Assembly (NCBI GenBank): GCA_934309475.1
Contig: CAKRDK010000005.1
Coordinates: 46,131 to 110,130, forward strand
Origin: an uncultured Roseburia sp.
GTDB lineage: Bacteria; Bacillota; Clostridia; Lachnospirales; Lachnospiraceae
Reading direction: 5' to 3'
DNA length: 64,000 nucleotides
The notes beneath the pieces were generated by a model. It ran no database searches and was not told where the DNA came from. It saw nothing but the letters and a program-made list of their open reading frames with translations. Shown here in pieces: positions 26,213 through 34,894 of the stretch. How positions within the stretch are numbered: the first letter of the stretch is position 1; every line of letters starts with the position of its first letter. A program made the position numbers and the translations under genes.

Positions 26213-26725
26213 TTATTGTTTGGCGTCAAAGCCACCGCCTCCTAACAAATCTCCCGTTGTATAGGCGTCTTTGTTATAATTGGCGGTCTCAGGTGCCTGT
26301 CGCATACTTTTTAACAGGGTGAGGTCAAATTCTACCATTTCCATCGCCTGTTTTAAAAGTGTCTGGTTCTGCTGGTTTAACAGTGCCATCCGGGTTCCAG
26401 CTTCTAAAAGCTTCTCCCTCATCGCTGATAACTTCTCCTGTTCTTCCGGCTGCCCCTCTAAATATCCAACCATCTTCAGGACCGTCATCTCTTCCGGATC
26501 TTTTCCAAGAACTGTCGCCATATCGGTTAGAACCTGCGTTCTTCTCTTTGCAAGATTCGCCAATACGCTTGCAGAATCCTGCTCCTGCGCAGTAATCTCC
26601 TGCAATTCCGGAATCTTGTTATGAATAATCACATCTCTCTTTTTCTCCCCGAGTTCACTCAATTCTAAGTATTGCTGTCTCTCTTTTTCTAAGACATCTA
26701 AAAGATCTTCCATTAAACTAGCCAC
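26213..26725 (-). CDS. flgN: FlgN-type export chaperone for FlgK and FlgL
   Basis: The 170-residue helical protein shows the FlgN pattern: an N-terminal MEDLLDVLEKERQQYLELSEL and a central segment with LLNQQNQTLLKQAMEMVEFDL before a flexible tail. FlgN keeps hook-associated proteins unfolded and targets them to the export gate. Its place between flgM and flgK is the classical one. It ends with a Gly-rich tail TGDLLGGGGFDAKQ. Confidence 0.9.
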   Translation of the reverse strand: MASLMEDLLDVLEKERQQYLELSELGEKKRDVIIHNKIPELQEITAQEQDSASVLANLAKRRTQVLTDMATVLGKDPEEMTVLKMVGYLEGQPEEQEKLSAMREKLLEAGTRMALLNQQNQTLLKQAMEMVEFDLTLLKSMRQAPETANYNKDAYTTGDLLGGGGFDAKQ

Positions 26726-26739
26726 AATTTACCCTCACT

Positions 26740-27021
26740 TTACATTATTGATGCTTGGTATCTCTTCAGTAATTCACTTGCGAAATCTCCCGTATCTACA
26801 CTGTAGCTTCCTGCATCTATCTTTGCTTTTAATTCTGCTACCTTGTCCTCTCTGATATCAGGTGCTTCTGCGACTGCCTGTTTTGCGATTTGATAATCTC
26901 GTCCGGTCTGCGAAATCTGGACTTCGTCACGCTTTTTCCCTGTTGTACTTGCCTTAGATGTAGCAGCAGACTGGGCTGTCTTATAAATCTGTGCGACTTG
27001 ATTATATGTCTCTATACGCAT
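26740..27021 (-). CDS. flgM: Anti-sigma-28 factor FlgM
   Basis: The 93-residue protein binds and inhibits the flagellar sigma factor until the hook is complete, then is exported. The C-terminal sigma-binding part is seen in DKVAELKAKIDAGSYSVDTGDFASELLKR. The N-terminal half (KRDEVQISQTGRDYQIAKQ) is polar and probably disordered. ATG 27021 is chosen because AGGAG lies 8 bases before it; the frame continues upstream to 27048 without support. It leads the operon flgM-flgN-flgK-flgK-flgL-fliW-csrA, whose own promoter is of sigma-D type. That gives negative feedback on the regulon seen in this window. Confidence 0.92.
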   Translation of the reverse strand: MRIETYNQVAQIYKTAQSAATSKASTTGKKRDEVQISQTGRDYQIAKQAVAEAPDIREDKVAELKAKIDAGSYSVDTGDFASELLKRYQASIM

Positions 27022-27067
27022 AACGGCATCTCCTTTCTTTCTTTTCAAAATTCGTTTTCTACATTAT

Positions 27068-27094
27068 TTATCGGATGGTTTTGCTTTTACATTA
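27068..27094 (-). promoter_or_regulatory. Sigma-D promoter of the flgM operon
   Basis: The minus strand reads TAAT (27094-27091), 15 bases, TCCGATAA (27075-27068). The -10 matches seven of eight consensus positions. It lies about 45 bases before the flgM ATG. Confidence 0.78.
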
Positions 27095-27114
27095 GAAAAA
27101 AATATATTTTTTGC

Positions 27115-27151
27115 AAAAAGGCTGACCGGTTTGATTCACCGTGTCAGCCTT
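27115..27151 (-). terminator. Terminator after the YczE-type membrane protein gene
   Basis: The minus strand has GGCTGAC pairing with GTCAGCC around an ACCG/CGGT-containing inner stem, followed by TTTTT. It insulates the flgM operon from upstream transcription. Confidence 0.85.
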
Positions 27152-27175
27152 TTCTCATCATTTATGATTCTACAA

Positions 27176-27865
27176 TTATGCCTGTTGTTCTTTCTCCTTC
27201 TGTCTTACCAGAATTCCAGTCACAAACTGTACTCTCTTATCCATCCAATTTCCAATCAGTCCGATGCATTTTCCCATAGTAAATGCCGCTAAAATCGTAC
27301 CGATTCCAAGTCCCTTGATATGTCCAAGAAAAATCAGCGTCATGCCTGCTGTCACCGTCAGACAGATGACATCAAACGATATTTTTATCTTAGAATAGGT
27401 AATCTTTGTGATATCCGCCAGTTCTCTTGGAAATAAATCCGTCGGGATAATCGGCAGTCCGCAGCGGTTCGACAATGCAATACCGATGCAGATTAACAAA
27501 TAGCTTACTACAAAATAAAGTACCCGGAACGGAATTGCTGTAGGCAGGATGCCAATCCAGAGCTCATGCACATCCAGCAGTTCGCCAAACAAGAAACCTA
27601 CCACAAAGCTGAATAAATAAGGTGGCACAAACTTTTTCCGCAGTATCATCAGGCTCAGTACCAGAATGCCCTGGAAAAGATACGTCCAGGTTCCCAGTGA
27701 GATGCGAGGTAACACTTCCGAAAAAGCGTATGGTACACTCGAAATTGCGGAGATACCGGCTCCCGAATAAAGCATGAGGACAACGCCAAAGCTGTTGACA
27801 ATCACCGCTATCGCAAGCGCAAGTTCTCCGCGCAGAATATGTTTCTCTTCTTCCGTATGTTCCAT
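27176..27865 (-). CDS. YczE/YyaS/YitT-family membrane protein
   Basis: This 229-residue integral membrane protein has about five hydrophobic segments and the family-like motifs SGAGISAISSVPYAFSE and CGLPIIPTDLFPRELA. Its function is unknown; relatives are annotated as DUF6198 or YczE-type. ATG 27865 has AGGAGG 9 bases upstream; two earlier in-frame ATGs at 27871 and 27889 are less well placed. It is transcribed alone and ends in a strong terminator. It resembles the protein encoded at 61331-62026 in fold and motif order. Confidence 0.75.
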   Translation of the reverse strand: MEHTEEEKHILRGELALAIAVIVNSFGVVLMLYSGAGISAISSVPYAFSEVLPRISLGTWTYLFQGILVLSLMILRKKFVPPYLFSFVVGFLFGELLDVHELWIGILPTAIPFRVLYFVVSYLLICIGIALSNRCGLPIIPTDLFPRELADITKITYSKIKISFDVICLTVTAGMTLIFLGHIKGLGIGTILAAFTMGKCIGLIGNWMDKRVQFVTGILVRQKEKEQQA

Positions 27866-27945
27866 TTTCATTTTCCTCCTAAACCACATTGAAAAAGTTT
27901 ATCCAACCTACTTTGCCACTCTGTTAGTATTTTTGCAATGCCGGT

Positions 27946-30234
27946 TTAGTCTTCTTTCTCACCTTCCATATAAATCCGTTCAAATTCCTCCACACGCATT
28001 GGTTTTGCAAAATAGTAACCCTGAAGTTTATCGCAGTGCATTCTCCGCAAAAATTCTACCTGCTCCGCCGTCTCAACGCCTTCTACAATGGTCTCCATGC
28101 CAAGGTCCTTCGCGAGTCCTATGACGTAGCCCAATATCTTACGGCTGCGCTCCATATCCGTCGTCTCATTCAAAAATTCCATATCCACTTTCAGTACATC
28201 CACTGAAACATCCTTTAACATATTTAAGGAAGAATATCCGCTTCCAAAATCGTCCATCTCCAGAATGAATCCCTTTTCCTGTAAACGTTTTATCAGTGAC
28301 AGTCTCTCCTCGGCATCGATGGTAACGGAAGTCTCTGTAATCTCAAGATGAAGATTCTGTGGACGGATATCATATTTTTGAACCAGGCCGACAATCACTT
28401 CATAGACATCCGTGAAGTAAAAATCTTTCGGCGAAATATTGACGGACAGATACATATCTTCCCTGCCACGCAGTTTCCACTCCCAGAGTTTGCGGCAGGC
28501 ATGTTCCCACATATATTCATCCAATTTCACAATGGTTCCGTTTTTTTCAAAAATATCGATAAAATATGCCGGCGCAAGCACACCTTTTTTCGGATGATTC
28601 CAGCGCGCCAGCACCTCCGCGCCGCGCGTCTTTCCGTCATAGCAAATCTGAGGCTGCAGATAAAGCTCCATCTGTTCTTTCTTCAATGCTTCCTTAAACT
28701 CCGACATAATTTCCTGTTCTTTTAAAACATTATTCCGGAGCACTTCATCATAATAGGCAATCTGGGTCTGGTAACTTCCCTTGATACTGTTCACCGCCAT
28801 CAGCGCACGGTCACACATCACTGAAACCGGAATGGCTCTCTCTTCGATTCTATAGACGCCTAAATAAACTTTCACCGGATAGGTAATATCCCGGTCAACC
28901 TGCACCACCTTTGCCGGTTCCTGAATAAAAGTCTGCTCCTTATAGTCTTTTTCCCGCATACAAAGTCCGAATCTGTCATTGTCAAGTCTTCCGTATACTT
29001 CCCCCGGAATGGTATGTTTCTGCATCGCCTGACCGATTTTATAGAGGATACGGTCCCCGCTCTCCGTTCCAAATACATCATTGACCAGCTTAAAATTACG
29101 GATATCCGAGCAGATCATCAGATAATCTTCCGTCGGATTCTCTCTCAGCAGCTTCTCCACCTGCACATAAAAATATTCTTTATTATAGAGTCCCGTAAGG
29201 CGGTCATGTGTCGCAAGATAGCGCTCCCGCCGCAAATTGTTGATTTCTTCCGTACGGTTCTGGATGTTAAAAAAATTGCCAAGTGGCACGTTCTTCTTAT
29301 CAAGAAGCGTTTTACATCCAACCTGCAAATGTAATTCAACACCATCTATCTCTGTCGTGTATTCCTGCAACTGCCGGGATTTTGCCGTCTTTTCTCCCTG
29401 TGCATATTTCTGCTCAAAAAATTTCTCCGGTTCCATCCGTTCTTCCTGCGGAACGAGCATACAGGCACTCTCGTTCGCATGAATACAGTTCCCATCCATA
29501 TCAAAAAGAACTACGCCATCCGTCATATCCTGAACCACCATGGAAAGGATACGGTCTTTGACATTTCCCGGAATATAGATGACCGACATATAATAAATGA
29601 GCAACCCACCAATCGCATATCCCAAAATCGATACATCAATAATACCGCCTAAGAAAACGTATACCGCATCGCCTGCCACAACCGCAAGCAGCACAGCTGC
29701 AACCGAAATATATTTGCCCCGGTAAACCGTCGGCGCATAACATATTTTTGCAATGAGGCAGATAAATATAGCTACAATAACTATATATGAAATTGCAAGG
29801 TGGATATCATATGGAAGGTATGCCGTAATCCGATAAAAATATTCTCCGGATGGCACCGTGACTTTCCTGCAGACAAATGCATGATGAAAGAACATATTTA
29901 AGAACATGGAAAAGGAATCAAGCATCATGACGATTCCCACAAAATGCCTGATGGAAGCCGGGTAAATCCGGCAGGTTGTATATTCTGCCACGAAATTCAG
30001 CAGATAAAAGAGCAGCCAGTCGATTCCGATGAAAAAGACGCTGTATGCTGCCATGCACACTGTTTTATCTCCGGAAATGAGCGCAAGGAGATTCCCTGAA
30101 ATTGCAATGACTGCCGCAAACAATACGTTCCGCAGTGATGCCGCAATTTCTTTCTTACTTTGAAAAGATTCTACAATCGTAAAAATAAGAATCGCTATCG
30201 TAATCCCAAAAGCGATGACATAGGGTTCTCTCAT
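27946..30234 (-). CDS. Membrane-anchored GGDEF/EAL c-di-GMP phosphodiesterase with degenerate GGDEF
   Basis: The 762-residue protein has about seven N-terminal membrane helices (1-220), a PAS-like region (230-330), a GGDEF-type domain (335-500) and an EAL domain (510-760). The GGDEF active site is replaced by DNDRF (418-422), so cyclase activity is unlikely. The EAL site reads EVL (540-542), but other catalytic signatures are present: NIS (599-601), EITET (631-635), DDFGSGYSSL (661-670) and EGVET (718-722). It is therefore probably a c-di-GMP phosphodiesterase sensing a membrane or small-molecule signal. Its place beside the flagellar block suits control of motility versus adhesion; that is inference. 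GGAGG lies 7 bases before the ATG. Confidence 0.9.
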   Translation of the reverse strand: MREPYVIAFGITIAILIFTIVESFQSKKEIAASLRNVLFAAVIAISGNLLALISGDKTVCMAAYSVFFIGIDWLLFYLLNFVAEYTTCRIYPASIRHFVGIVMMLDSFSMFLNMFFHHAFVCRKVTVPSGEYFYRITAYLPYDIHLAISYIVIVAIFICLIAKICYAPTVYRGKYISVAAVLLAVVAGDAVYVFLGGIIDVSILGYAIGGLLIYYMSVIYIPGNVKDRILSMVVQDMTDGVVLFDMDGNCIHANESACMLVPQEERMEPEKFFEQKYAQGEKTAKSRQLQEYTTEIDGVELHLQVGCKTLLDKKNVPLGNFFNIQNRTEEINNLRRERYLATHDRLTGLYNKEYFYVQVEKLLRENPTEDYLMICSDIRNFKLVNDVFGTESGDRILYKIGQAMQKHTIPGEVYGRLDNDRFGLCMREKDYKEQTFIQEPAKVVQVDRDITYPVKVYLGVYRIEERAIPVSVMCDRALMAVNSIKGSYQTQIAYYDEVLRNNVLKEQEIMSEFKEALKKEQMELYLQPQICYDGKTRGAEVLARWNHPKKGVLAPAYFIDIFEKNGTIVKLDEYMWEHACRKLWEWKLRGREDMYLSVNISPKDFYFTDVYEVIVGLVQKYDIRPQNLHLEITETSVTIDAEERLSLIKRLQEKGFILEMDDFGSGYSSLNMLKDVSVDVLKVDMEFLNETTDMERSRKILGYVIGLAKDLGMETIVEGVETAEQVEFLRRMHCDKLQGYYFAKPMRVEEFERIYMEGEKED

Positions 30235-30258
30235 AATGTCCCCTCCCCCAAAAGAATA

Positions 30259-30299
30259 TGCTCCGTAAATGATACTTCTATTTTACCATTTACGGAGCA
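30259..30299 (-). terminator. Hairpin between the PfkB kinase and GGDEF/EAL genes
   Basis: A 12-base perfect stem, GCTCCGTAAATG (30260-30271) with CATTTACGGAGC (30287-30298), fills the gap after the kinase gene. On the minus strand the following run is ATTCTTTT, a weak T-tract, so it is a probable terminator of the kinase transcript. Confidence 0.65.
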
Positions 30300-30314
30300 A
30301 TTTTACCATGCATA

Positions 30315-31241
30315 TTAATTTCTTTTTTCGATTCCTAATTCTTCCGGCAGAAATCTGGGACACACATTTGCTGAAGTCGTAATCACGGAAGCTGCCAGAC
30401 GGCTTCCAATCTCACACGCCTCCTGCATATTTTTCCCATAGGTAAGACCGCTTACCACACCTGCGCAGAATGCATCACCGGCTCCCGTTGTATCCTGTAC
30501 CACAACCTTCTTTGCCGGACAGAATCCGGATTCGCTGCCATTCTTCGCATAAATGGCACCATCTCCGCCCAACGTGACAATCATAGACGGAATCTTGCCC
30601 TGCTCAATTCTCTTCGAGAGAATCGGAAGCAGTTCATCTGCGGATAATGCCTCGAAATCATCCATAAAGAAAATTCCTGCCTCTAATTTATTGCAGATCA
30701 GACAGTCGAATTTCTGTAAGAAATCCCTGCGTTCAACTGCAATTGTCATATTGCTTACCACTCCATATAACTTCTTGTTATACTTCTCGGCAAGCTGAAC
30801 GGTCTTTTTGATAATCTCTTTGTCCATGTCAATTTCAACTACGATTGAATCTGCATTTTCAAAAATCTCATCGCCTTTTTCTTCCAGAATATCCAGAATC
30901 GGGCTTAAATCCGGTCTCTGGGAAACAGAACCAGCCAAATCGCCATTGTTATCAAAAATAGCCAGCCAGGTTCCCATTCCATTCGGAACGACCTTCATAT
31001 ATTCAGTGTCTACTTTATGATTCTGTAATTTCTTTACAACATCCTCGCCAAGAGGTGTATCGTCAACGATTCCTACAAACGTCGGACGAAGTTCCATGTT
31101 GGCAATATCCTCCACCACATTGCGGCTCACACCGCCGTGGATGTATTCCACATGTCCTGCATTTCTTCCGTCCGGGATATACTGTGCTTCCGGAAATCCT
31201 TTAATATCTACAAATACTGCGCCAATTACAACAATACCCAT
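30315..31241 (-). CDS. PfkB-family carbohydrate/nucleoside kinase
   Basis: This 308-residue ribokinase-like enzyme phosphorylates a sugar or nucleoside with ATP. The anion-hole/catalytic motif DTTGAGDAFCAGVVSGL lies near the C-terminus with the catalytic aspartate in GAGD, and the N-terminus has the GAVFVDIKGFP and HGGVSRNVVEDIANM segments of the substrate site. GHVEYIHGGVSRNVVE resembles pseudouridine-kinase-like or adenosine-kinase-like members, but I cannot fix the substrate. ATG 31241 is chosen (GAGG 7 bases upstream) over the frame start at 31292. Confidence 0.87.
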   Translation of the reverse strand: MGIVVIGAVFVDIKGFPEAQYIPDGRNAGHVEYIHGGVSRNVVEDIANMELRPTFVGIVDDTPLGEDVVKKLQNHKVDTEYMKVVPNGMGTWLAIFDNNGDLAGSVSQRPDLSPILDILEEKGDEIFENADSIVVEIDMDKEIIKKTVQLAEKYNKKLYGVVSNMTIAVERRDFLQKFDCLICNKLEAGIFFMDDFEALSADELLPILSKRIEQGKIPSMIVTLGGDGAIYAKNGSESGFCPAKKVVVQDTTGAGDAFCAGVVSGLTYGKNMQEACEIGSRLAASVITTSANVCPRFLPEELGIEKRN

Positions 31242-31324
31242 ATCCGTACCTCGCATCTCTTTTGTTTTAAATGAGTTTTTACAGTGTATCATAATTTGTA
31301 AGCAGGCGCAATATGAAATGACTG

Positions 31325-33109
31325 TTATTCCGTTGTTTCTTCAAGATACCAGAGCTGGCAGTCACCGCCCCAGTAACTGTACTGCGCAATATTTCCGCCG
31401 GATGCCGTCGACCAGCCATACACATCCAGACAGGACGCCCCTGACGTCACACGTGTCTTGATGGCATACACGCCGCTGCTCACCTCAACCACTTCAAAGA
31501 GCTGGTTCGCCGTTCCCTTGTATGCGTACTGCAAAATATTGGCACCGTCCGCCGTACTTTTTCCTGCAACATCTACCACTTTTGTGTAGCCCGATGCGCC
31601 TGTATAAATGTAATAGTATCCGTCACTGTTTTGTACCAGCTTGAATTTCTGCCGGTCCGTTCCAAGGTAGGAATACTGCTGAATGTTGGCATTGCTGGAG
31701 CTTGAACCGTTCGCCACATCCAGATACAGGCCGCTGAATTTACTTTTGATATAGTAGGTTCCTTCCAGTGATGTGGAATCGCCGGATGATGTTGTGCTGT
31801 CCGCGCCACTGATGTCGTTAAATACATAGAGTGACTTCATTGCCTGGCCGTTGCTGTCAAACAGCGTCATATTATCCCAAGAAGAACCTCTGTCTGTCGT
31901 GGAATAATAGTTGACGGAAGATTCATATAAAAGTTCATAGTTTCCGGATGTGGAGGATGCCCAACCGCTTCCATAAGTGCCGGATGTGGAGGAATCAACA
32001 CCAATCCATTCCGGCGCCCAGTAGAATGCGCCAAGACCGTAGCCTGACAATGTATTGTTTACGGATGCTACCGCTGCAAAAACATTGCGCAGCGCCTGCG
32101 CCTGTCCGGATACGCTTACATCATAATCTGTGTAATTCATGCTGGATGCACTTCCGACATTGTTGCCCTCGCTGTCTGCGTTGGTATAAGTGTACGGATA
32201 TGCCGTCTCTGCAACCATCACTTTTTTGTTGTATGTTTTGGCAATGTTGGTGAGTGTTGTCGCCAAATCCGATGTGCTTCCATGCCACATCGGGTAAAAA
32301 GAAGTCGCAAACACATCATAATCGACGCCCTGCGTGTTCAGACACTGCGCATACCATTCCCCGTTGCTGAGCAAGTCTGTGAAATGAAGCACTTTCAGCA
32401 TTGATGTTCCGTACGCTGTATTGATGTCATCCACCGCATAGCATCCCTGCTGCATGAGTGCTGCCACACCGGAGCTCAAATCCCACACACCGTCATACAA
32501 ACCGCCGACACCACACATCGAGCCGTTTGTCTCGTTTCCTATCTGAACCATCTCCACATCAACCCCATAATCGAGAAGCTCGCTGATAGAATCATATGTG
32601 AAGTTGTATACCGCGTCTTTTTTGTAGGCAAGGCTGTAATCTGACCATGCTTTTGGCGCATACTGCTTTTCCGGGTCTGCCCAGAAATCAGAATAATGAA
32701 AATCAATGTAGACTTTCATGCCTGCGTCTGTCGCACGTTTTCCAAGCACCTTTGCATTATACAAATCACAGTTACCGCCGCCGTAACCCTTATACGGAGA
32801 CGTGGAATCATAAGGATTGTTCCAGATTCGAATCCGCACGTAATTGACACCTGCCCCCGCCAAAATGTCAAAAATGTCACCAGATGTTCCATCCAGATAT
32901 TCATAGGTAATGCCACTGTTCTCCAGCGCAATCACCTCCGAGATGTCCACTCCCTTAATAAAATCATCTGAAAGTCCTGAAATAGAGGACACACCGGATA
33001 CCGACGTCGCTGCCTGCACCGTCTGTGCTCCCCCGAAAAGATTGCTGCAAAGCAACATTGCAGCCGCCATCACCCAAGAAATAATTCTTGCATATAATTT
33101 TTTCCCCAA
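31325..33109 (-). CDS. Secreted GH53 endo-beta-1,4-galactanase with C-terminal ricin-type domain
   Basis: This 594-residue enzyme would cleave beta-1,4-galactan of pectin side chains. An N-terminal signal peptide (KKLYARIISWVMAAAMLL followed by a VQA cleavage site) exports it. The GH53 domain begins FIKGVDISEVIALENSG, with the acid/base glutamate in VQIGNETNG (about 193) and the nucleophile in VMVAETAYPYT (about 301). Residues about 448-594 form a ricin B-like beta-trefoil with three QY/QLW-type repeats (NIQQYSYLG, NILQYAYKG, NIAQYSYWG), probably a carbohydrate-binding module. The likely start is TTG at 33109, with AAAGGAG 6 bases before it; an in-frame ATG at 33142 lacks a site. There are no sortase or SLH motifs, so it is probably released. 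Confidence 0.92.
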   Translation of the reverse strand: MGKKLYARIISWVMAAAMLLCSNLFGGAQTVQAATSVSGVSSISGLSDDFIKGVDISEVIALENSGITYEYLDGTSGDIFDILAGAGVNYVRIRIWNNPYDSTSPYKGYGGGNCDLYNAKVLGKRATDAGMKVYIDFHYSDFWADPEKQYAPKAWSDYSLAYKKDAVYNFTYDSISELLDYGVDVEMVQIGNETNGSMCGVGGLYDGVWDLSSGVAALMQQGCYAVDDINTAYGTSMLKVLHFTDLLSNGEWYAQCLNTQGVDYDVFATSFYPMWHGSTSDLATTLTNIAKTYNKKVMVAETAYPYTYTNADSEGNNVGSASSMNYTDYDVSVSGQAQALRNVFAAVASVNNTLSGYGLGAFYWAPEWIGVDSSTSGTYGSGWASSTSGNYELLYESSVNYYSTTDRGSSWDNMTLFDSNGQAMKSLYVFNDISGADSTTSSGDSTSLEGTYYIKSKFSGLYLDVANGSSSSNANIQQYSYLGTDRQKFKLVQNSDGYYYIYTGASGYTKVVDVAGKSTADGANILQYAYKGTANQLFEVVEVSSGVYAIKTRVTSGASCLDVYGWSTASGGNIAQYSYWGGDCQLWYLEETTE

Positions 33110-33124
33110 TACAATCTCCTTTCC

Positions 33125-33153
33125 TGCGCAACTGTCTGACATAATTGCGCAAC
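33125..33153 (-). promoter_or_regulatory. Repeated operator-like boxes in the galactanase leader
   Basis: Two copies of TGCGCAAC (plus strand, 33125-33132 and 33146-33153) lie 21 bases apart, two helical turns, between the -10 and the ribosome-binding site. One extends to the perfect palindrome TTGCGCAA (33145-33152). CG-centred palindromes of this kind are typical LacI-family operators, which would suit sugar-responsive repression. No LacI-type gene is in the window. Confidence 0.45.
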
Positions 33154-33173
33154 CGTTTGCTCGTTACTTCTTT

Positions 33174-33202
33174 AGAATATGACGCTTTTGTTTTGTTGTC
33201 AA
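33174..33202 (-). promoter_or_regulatory. Sigma-A promoter of the galactanase gene
   Basis: The minus strand reads TTGACA (33202-33197), 17 bases, TATTCT (33179-33174). The spacing is ideal, and the site lies about 65 bases before the TTG start. Confidence 0.75.
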
Positions 33203-33250
33203 TGAACAGTTTTTCCATAAATCACCATTATTTTTTATTCGTTGTGCACA

Positions 33251-33285
33251 AAAAAGAGTTGCGCAATATGCGCAACTCTTTTTCT
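33251..33285 (-). terminator. Terminator of the DUF4234 gene
   Basis: A perfect 11-base stem, AGAGTTGCGCA with TGCGCAACTCT around ATA, is flanked by A6 and T5 runs, so it could work in both directions. It stops the DUF4234 transcript before the galactanase promoter. The stem contains the same TTGCGCA core as the galactanase leader boxes. Confidence 0.85.
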
Positions 33286-33302
33286 CGTCTCATTCTTCTA
33301 TT

Positions 33303-33650
33303 TTATGCGTATGTCGCCATCTTATTCAGGTCATTCTGCATCAATGCGTAAGCAACGATTCCAAAACCAAACATGCATAAAAGCAGATAAGCGATTCCGT
33401 TATTTCCTGCCGGAATTCCTCTTTTCTGTTTTGCATAGTCTAATTTCTCGCCCTGTTTGAACGCCCAATACAGCCCATAAATATTACAGGTTACAATACT
33501 GAGTAAAAATGCTACGATTCCTGATGTTCCCTGCTGACCGGTTGCCGTGTTCGTCTCGTCGGTCAACACTACAAACCAATAGATTCCATAAATTCCGCAT
33601 GTGATAATCGTGAAAATGATACACAATGCAATGTTTCTGTTTTTTACCAT
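33303..33650 (-). CDS. DUF4234-family small membrane protein
   Basis: The 115-residue protein has three hydrophobic segments and the DUF4234 pattern: ITCGIYGIYWFVVLTDE near the N-terminus and a second copy of the same motif, TCNIYGLYWAFKQGEKLD. The family is of unknown function and frequent in gut Firmicutes. AGGAG lies 7 bases before the ATG. It is a single-gene unit with its own terminator. Confidence 0.85.
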   Translation of the reverse strand: MVKNRNIALCIIFTIITCGIYGIYWFVVLTDETNTATGQQGTSGIVAFLLSIVTCNIYGLYWAFKQGEKLDYAKQKRGIPAGNNGIAYLLLCMFGFGIVAYALMQNDLNKMATYA

Positions 33651-33745
33651 ATCTCTTCTCCTTCTTGAAATAGATTAACAAGATAATTTTATCACATCCT
33701 GATTGCATCGTTCAATACGTTAAAGCAAAAAAACAAACAATTCTT

Positions 33746-34720
33746 CTAATTCTGCCAGCAGATTTCTTCTTTCTGCAGCATCGGATAATGTACCACAGCT
33801 GTTCCTTCTAAGTCCTCGTGATGCATGTCCACTGCTGTAATCTGGCGATTGGTATAGGTTGTGTAATAGTAAATACCCTTCGATGCATTACAGCAGGAAG
33901 TATAAATCGTAATCTCGTAGGAACCGTTCGGCAGTTCACAGCAGCCTCTCTGCTGCTCGACAGAGCCTAAGATGTGGAAAAACTGGCTGACGCTCTCTTC
34001 CTCGGAATCCCCAGAGACAGAATTCAGTTTCGTGAATGCCACCCGTGCAAAACGTGAGCTGGAAGACAAATCTCCCGGCAGGCCGAGTGCACCCATGCCG
34101 CGGCTGTATTTATCGAGCGGCAATTTATCCGAGAAATTATTTTCCGGCTGTCTCGGTGAAAGGTTCATGTAATTGTTCAAAAGGAACATCTGCTGTTCAA
34201 ACGGTGGATTGTTCGTCAAAACACCAGCCGGATTGTCGTATACTTTTAAACCGTCCTGCACCGATTCCACCGTAATCGCTTCCTCTGCATCCGCAATCAG
34301 CCAGTGGAGCGGTGCTGCCGGGAACTTTTCCGCAAACGGTGTATCTACGAGATTCAGCCCGGACAGCAGAACACGCGCTTCCTTTACGCTTGCACATTTG
34401 CTCAGAATCCATGGGATAAACTCAAACGATGCCACGTTATCTTTTCCCTCTTCCATTTTGGCATATACCGTATTTCCCACAAAGTTAAGTCCTGCCATTC
34501 CAAGGCCTTTTTCATTGACAGCATCATAATAGAGCGGATAACCGCCTCCCATATGCGCCATGCCGATGATGGCATAATGCTGCTCTGACACTCCCATATG
34601 TCTGAAATTGAATTTATAGTTACGCGGTGTCACTGCGATTTCTTCTCCATAAGAAAATTCATAATCCAGGGTTCTTCCAAAGTAAAAATCTTTCGTTTTA
34701 TAAGTGGCTGCTGTACACAT
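33746..34720 (-). CDS. bsh: Choloylglycine hydrolase family protein, probable bile salt hydrolase
   Basis: This 324-residue N-terminal-nucleophile hydrolase would cleave the amide bond of glyco- or tauro-conjugated bile acids. After removal of Met1, Cys2 is the nucleophile (MCTAATY). The other family residues are present: Arg16 and Asp19 (FGRTLDYEFSYGEEI), Asn79 (GLNF), Asn170/171 (GVLTNNPPFEQQ) and Arg223 (SSSSRFARVAFTKLNS). The GLPGDLSSSSRF segment favours bile salt hydrolase over penicillin V acylase. There is no signal peptide, so it is cytoplasmic. ATG 34720 has GGAG 8 bases before it and places Cys at position 2; the TTG frame start at 34747 would not. Confidence 0.88.
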   Translation of the reverse strand: MCTAATYKTKDFYFGRTLDYEFSYGEEIAVTPRNYKFNFRHMGVSEQHYAIIGMAHMGGGYPLYYDAVNEKGLGMAGLNFVGNTVYAKMEEGKDNVASFEFIPWILSKCASVKEARVLLSGLNLVDTPFAEKFPAAPLHWLIADAEEAITVESVQDGLKVYDNPAGVLTNNPPFEQQMFLLNNYMNLSPRQPENNFSDKLPLDKYSRGMGALGLPGDLSSSSRFARVAFTKLNSVSGDSEEESVSQFFHILGSVEQQRGCCELPNGSYEITIYTSCCNASKGIYYYTTYTNRQITAVDMHHEDLEGTAVVHYPMLQKEEICWQN

Positions 34721-34763
34721 AAGCACCTCTCCTTTCGCTCTCCGCAAAGTATTTTATTCGTAT

Positions 34764-34792
34764 ATTTTATTATTTTTTTTGCAGTAAATCAA
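34764..34792 (-). promoter_or_regulatory. Candidate sigma-A promoter of the bile salt hydrolase gene
   Basis: The minus strand reads TTGATT (34792-34787), 17 bases, TAAAAT (34769-34764), about 45 bases before the ATG. Confidence 0.5.
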
Positions 34793-34823
34793 CCTGATTT
34801 CACTCCTATGATTTTGCACTTAC

Positions 34824-34851
34824 TTGACATTCCTTATTCACAATCTATAAT
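34824..34851 (+). promoter_or_regulatory. Sigma-A promoter of the MATE transporter at 34895
   Basis: TTGACA (34824-34829), 16 bases, TATAAT (34846-34851). Both hexamers are perfect, which places the start of transcription about 37 bases before the MATE ATG. This also rules out the longer in-frame extension from 34598, which runs antisense to the hydrolase gene. Confidence 0.85.
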
Positions 34852-34894
34852 ACTTTTTAGAATCATTTCAAAACAGAAAACGAAAGGACTTTTT

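Noticed and set aside
34598-34894. N-terminal extension of the MATE transporter
   Set aside because: The extension is antisense to the bile salt hydrolase gene and lies upstream of a perfect promoter; ATG 34895 has a good ribosome-binding site.
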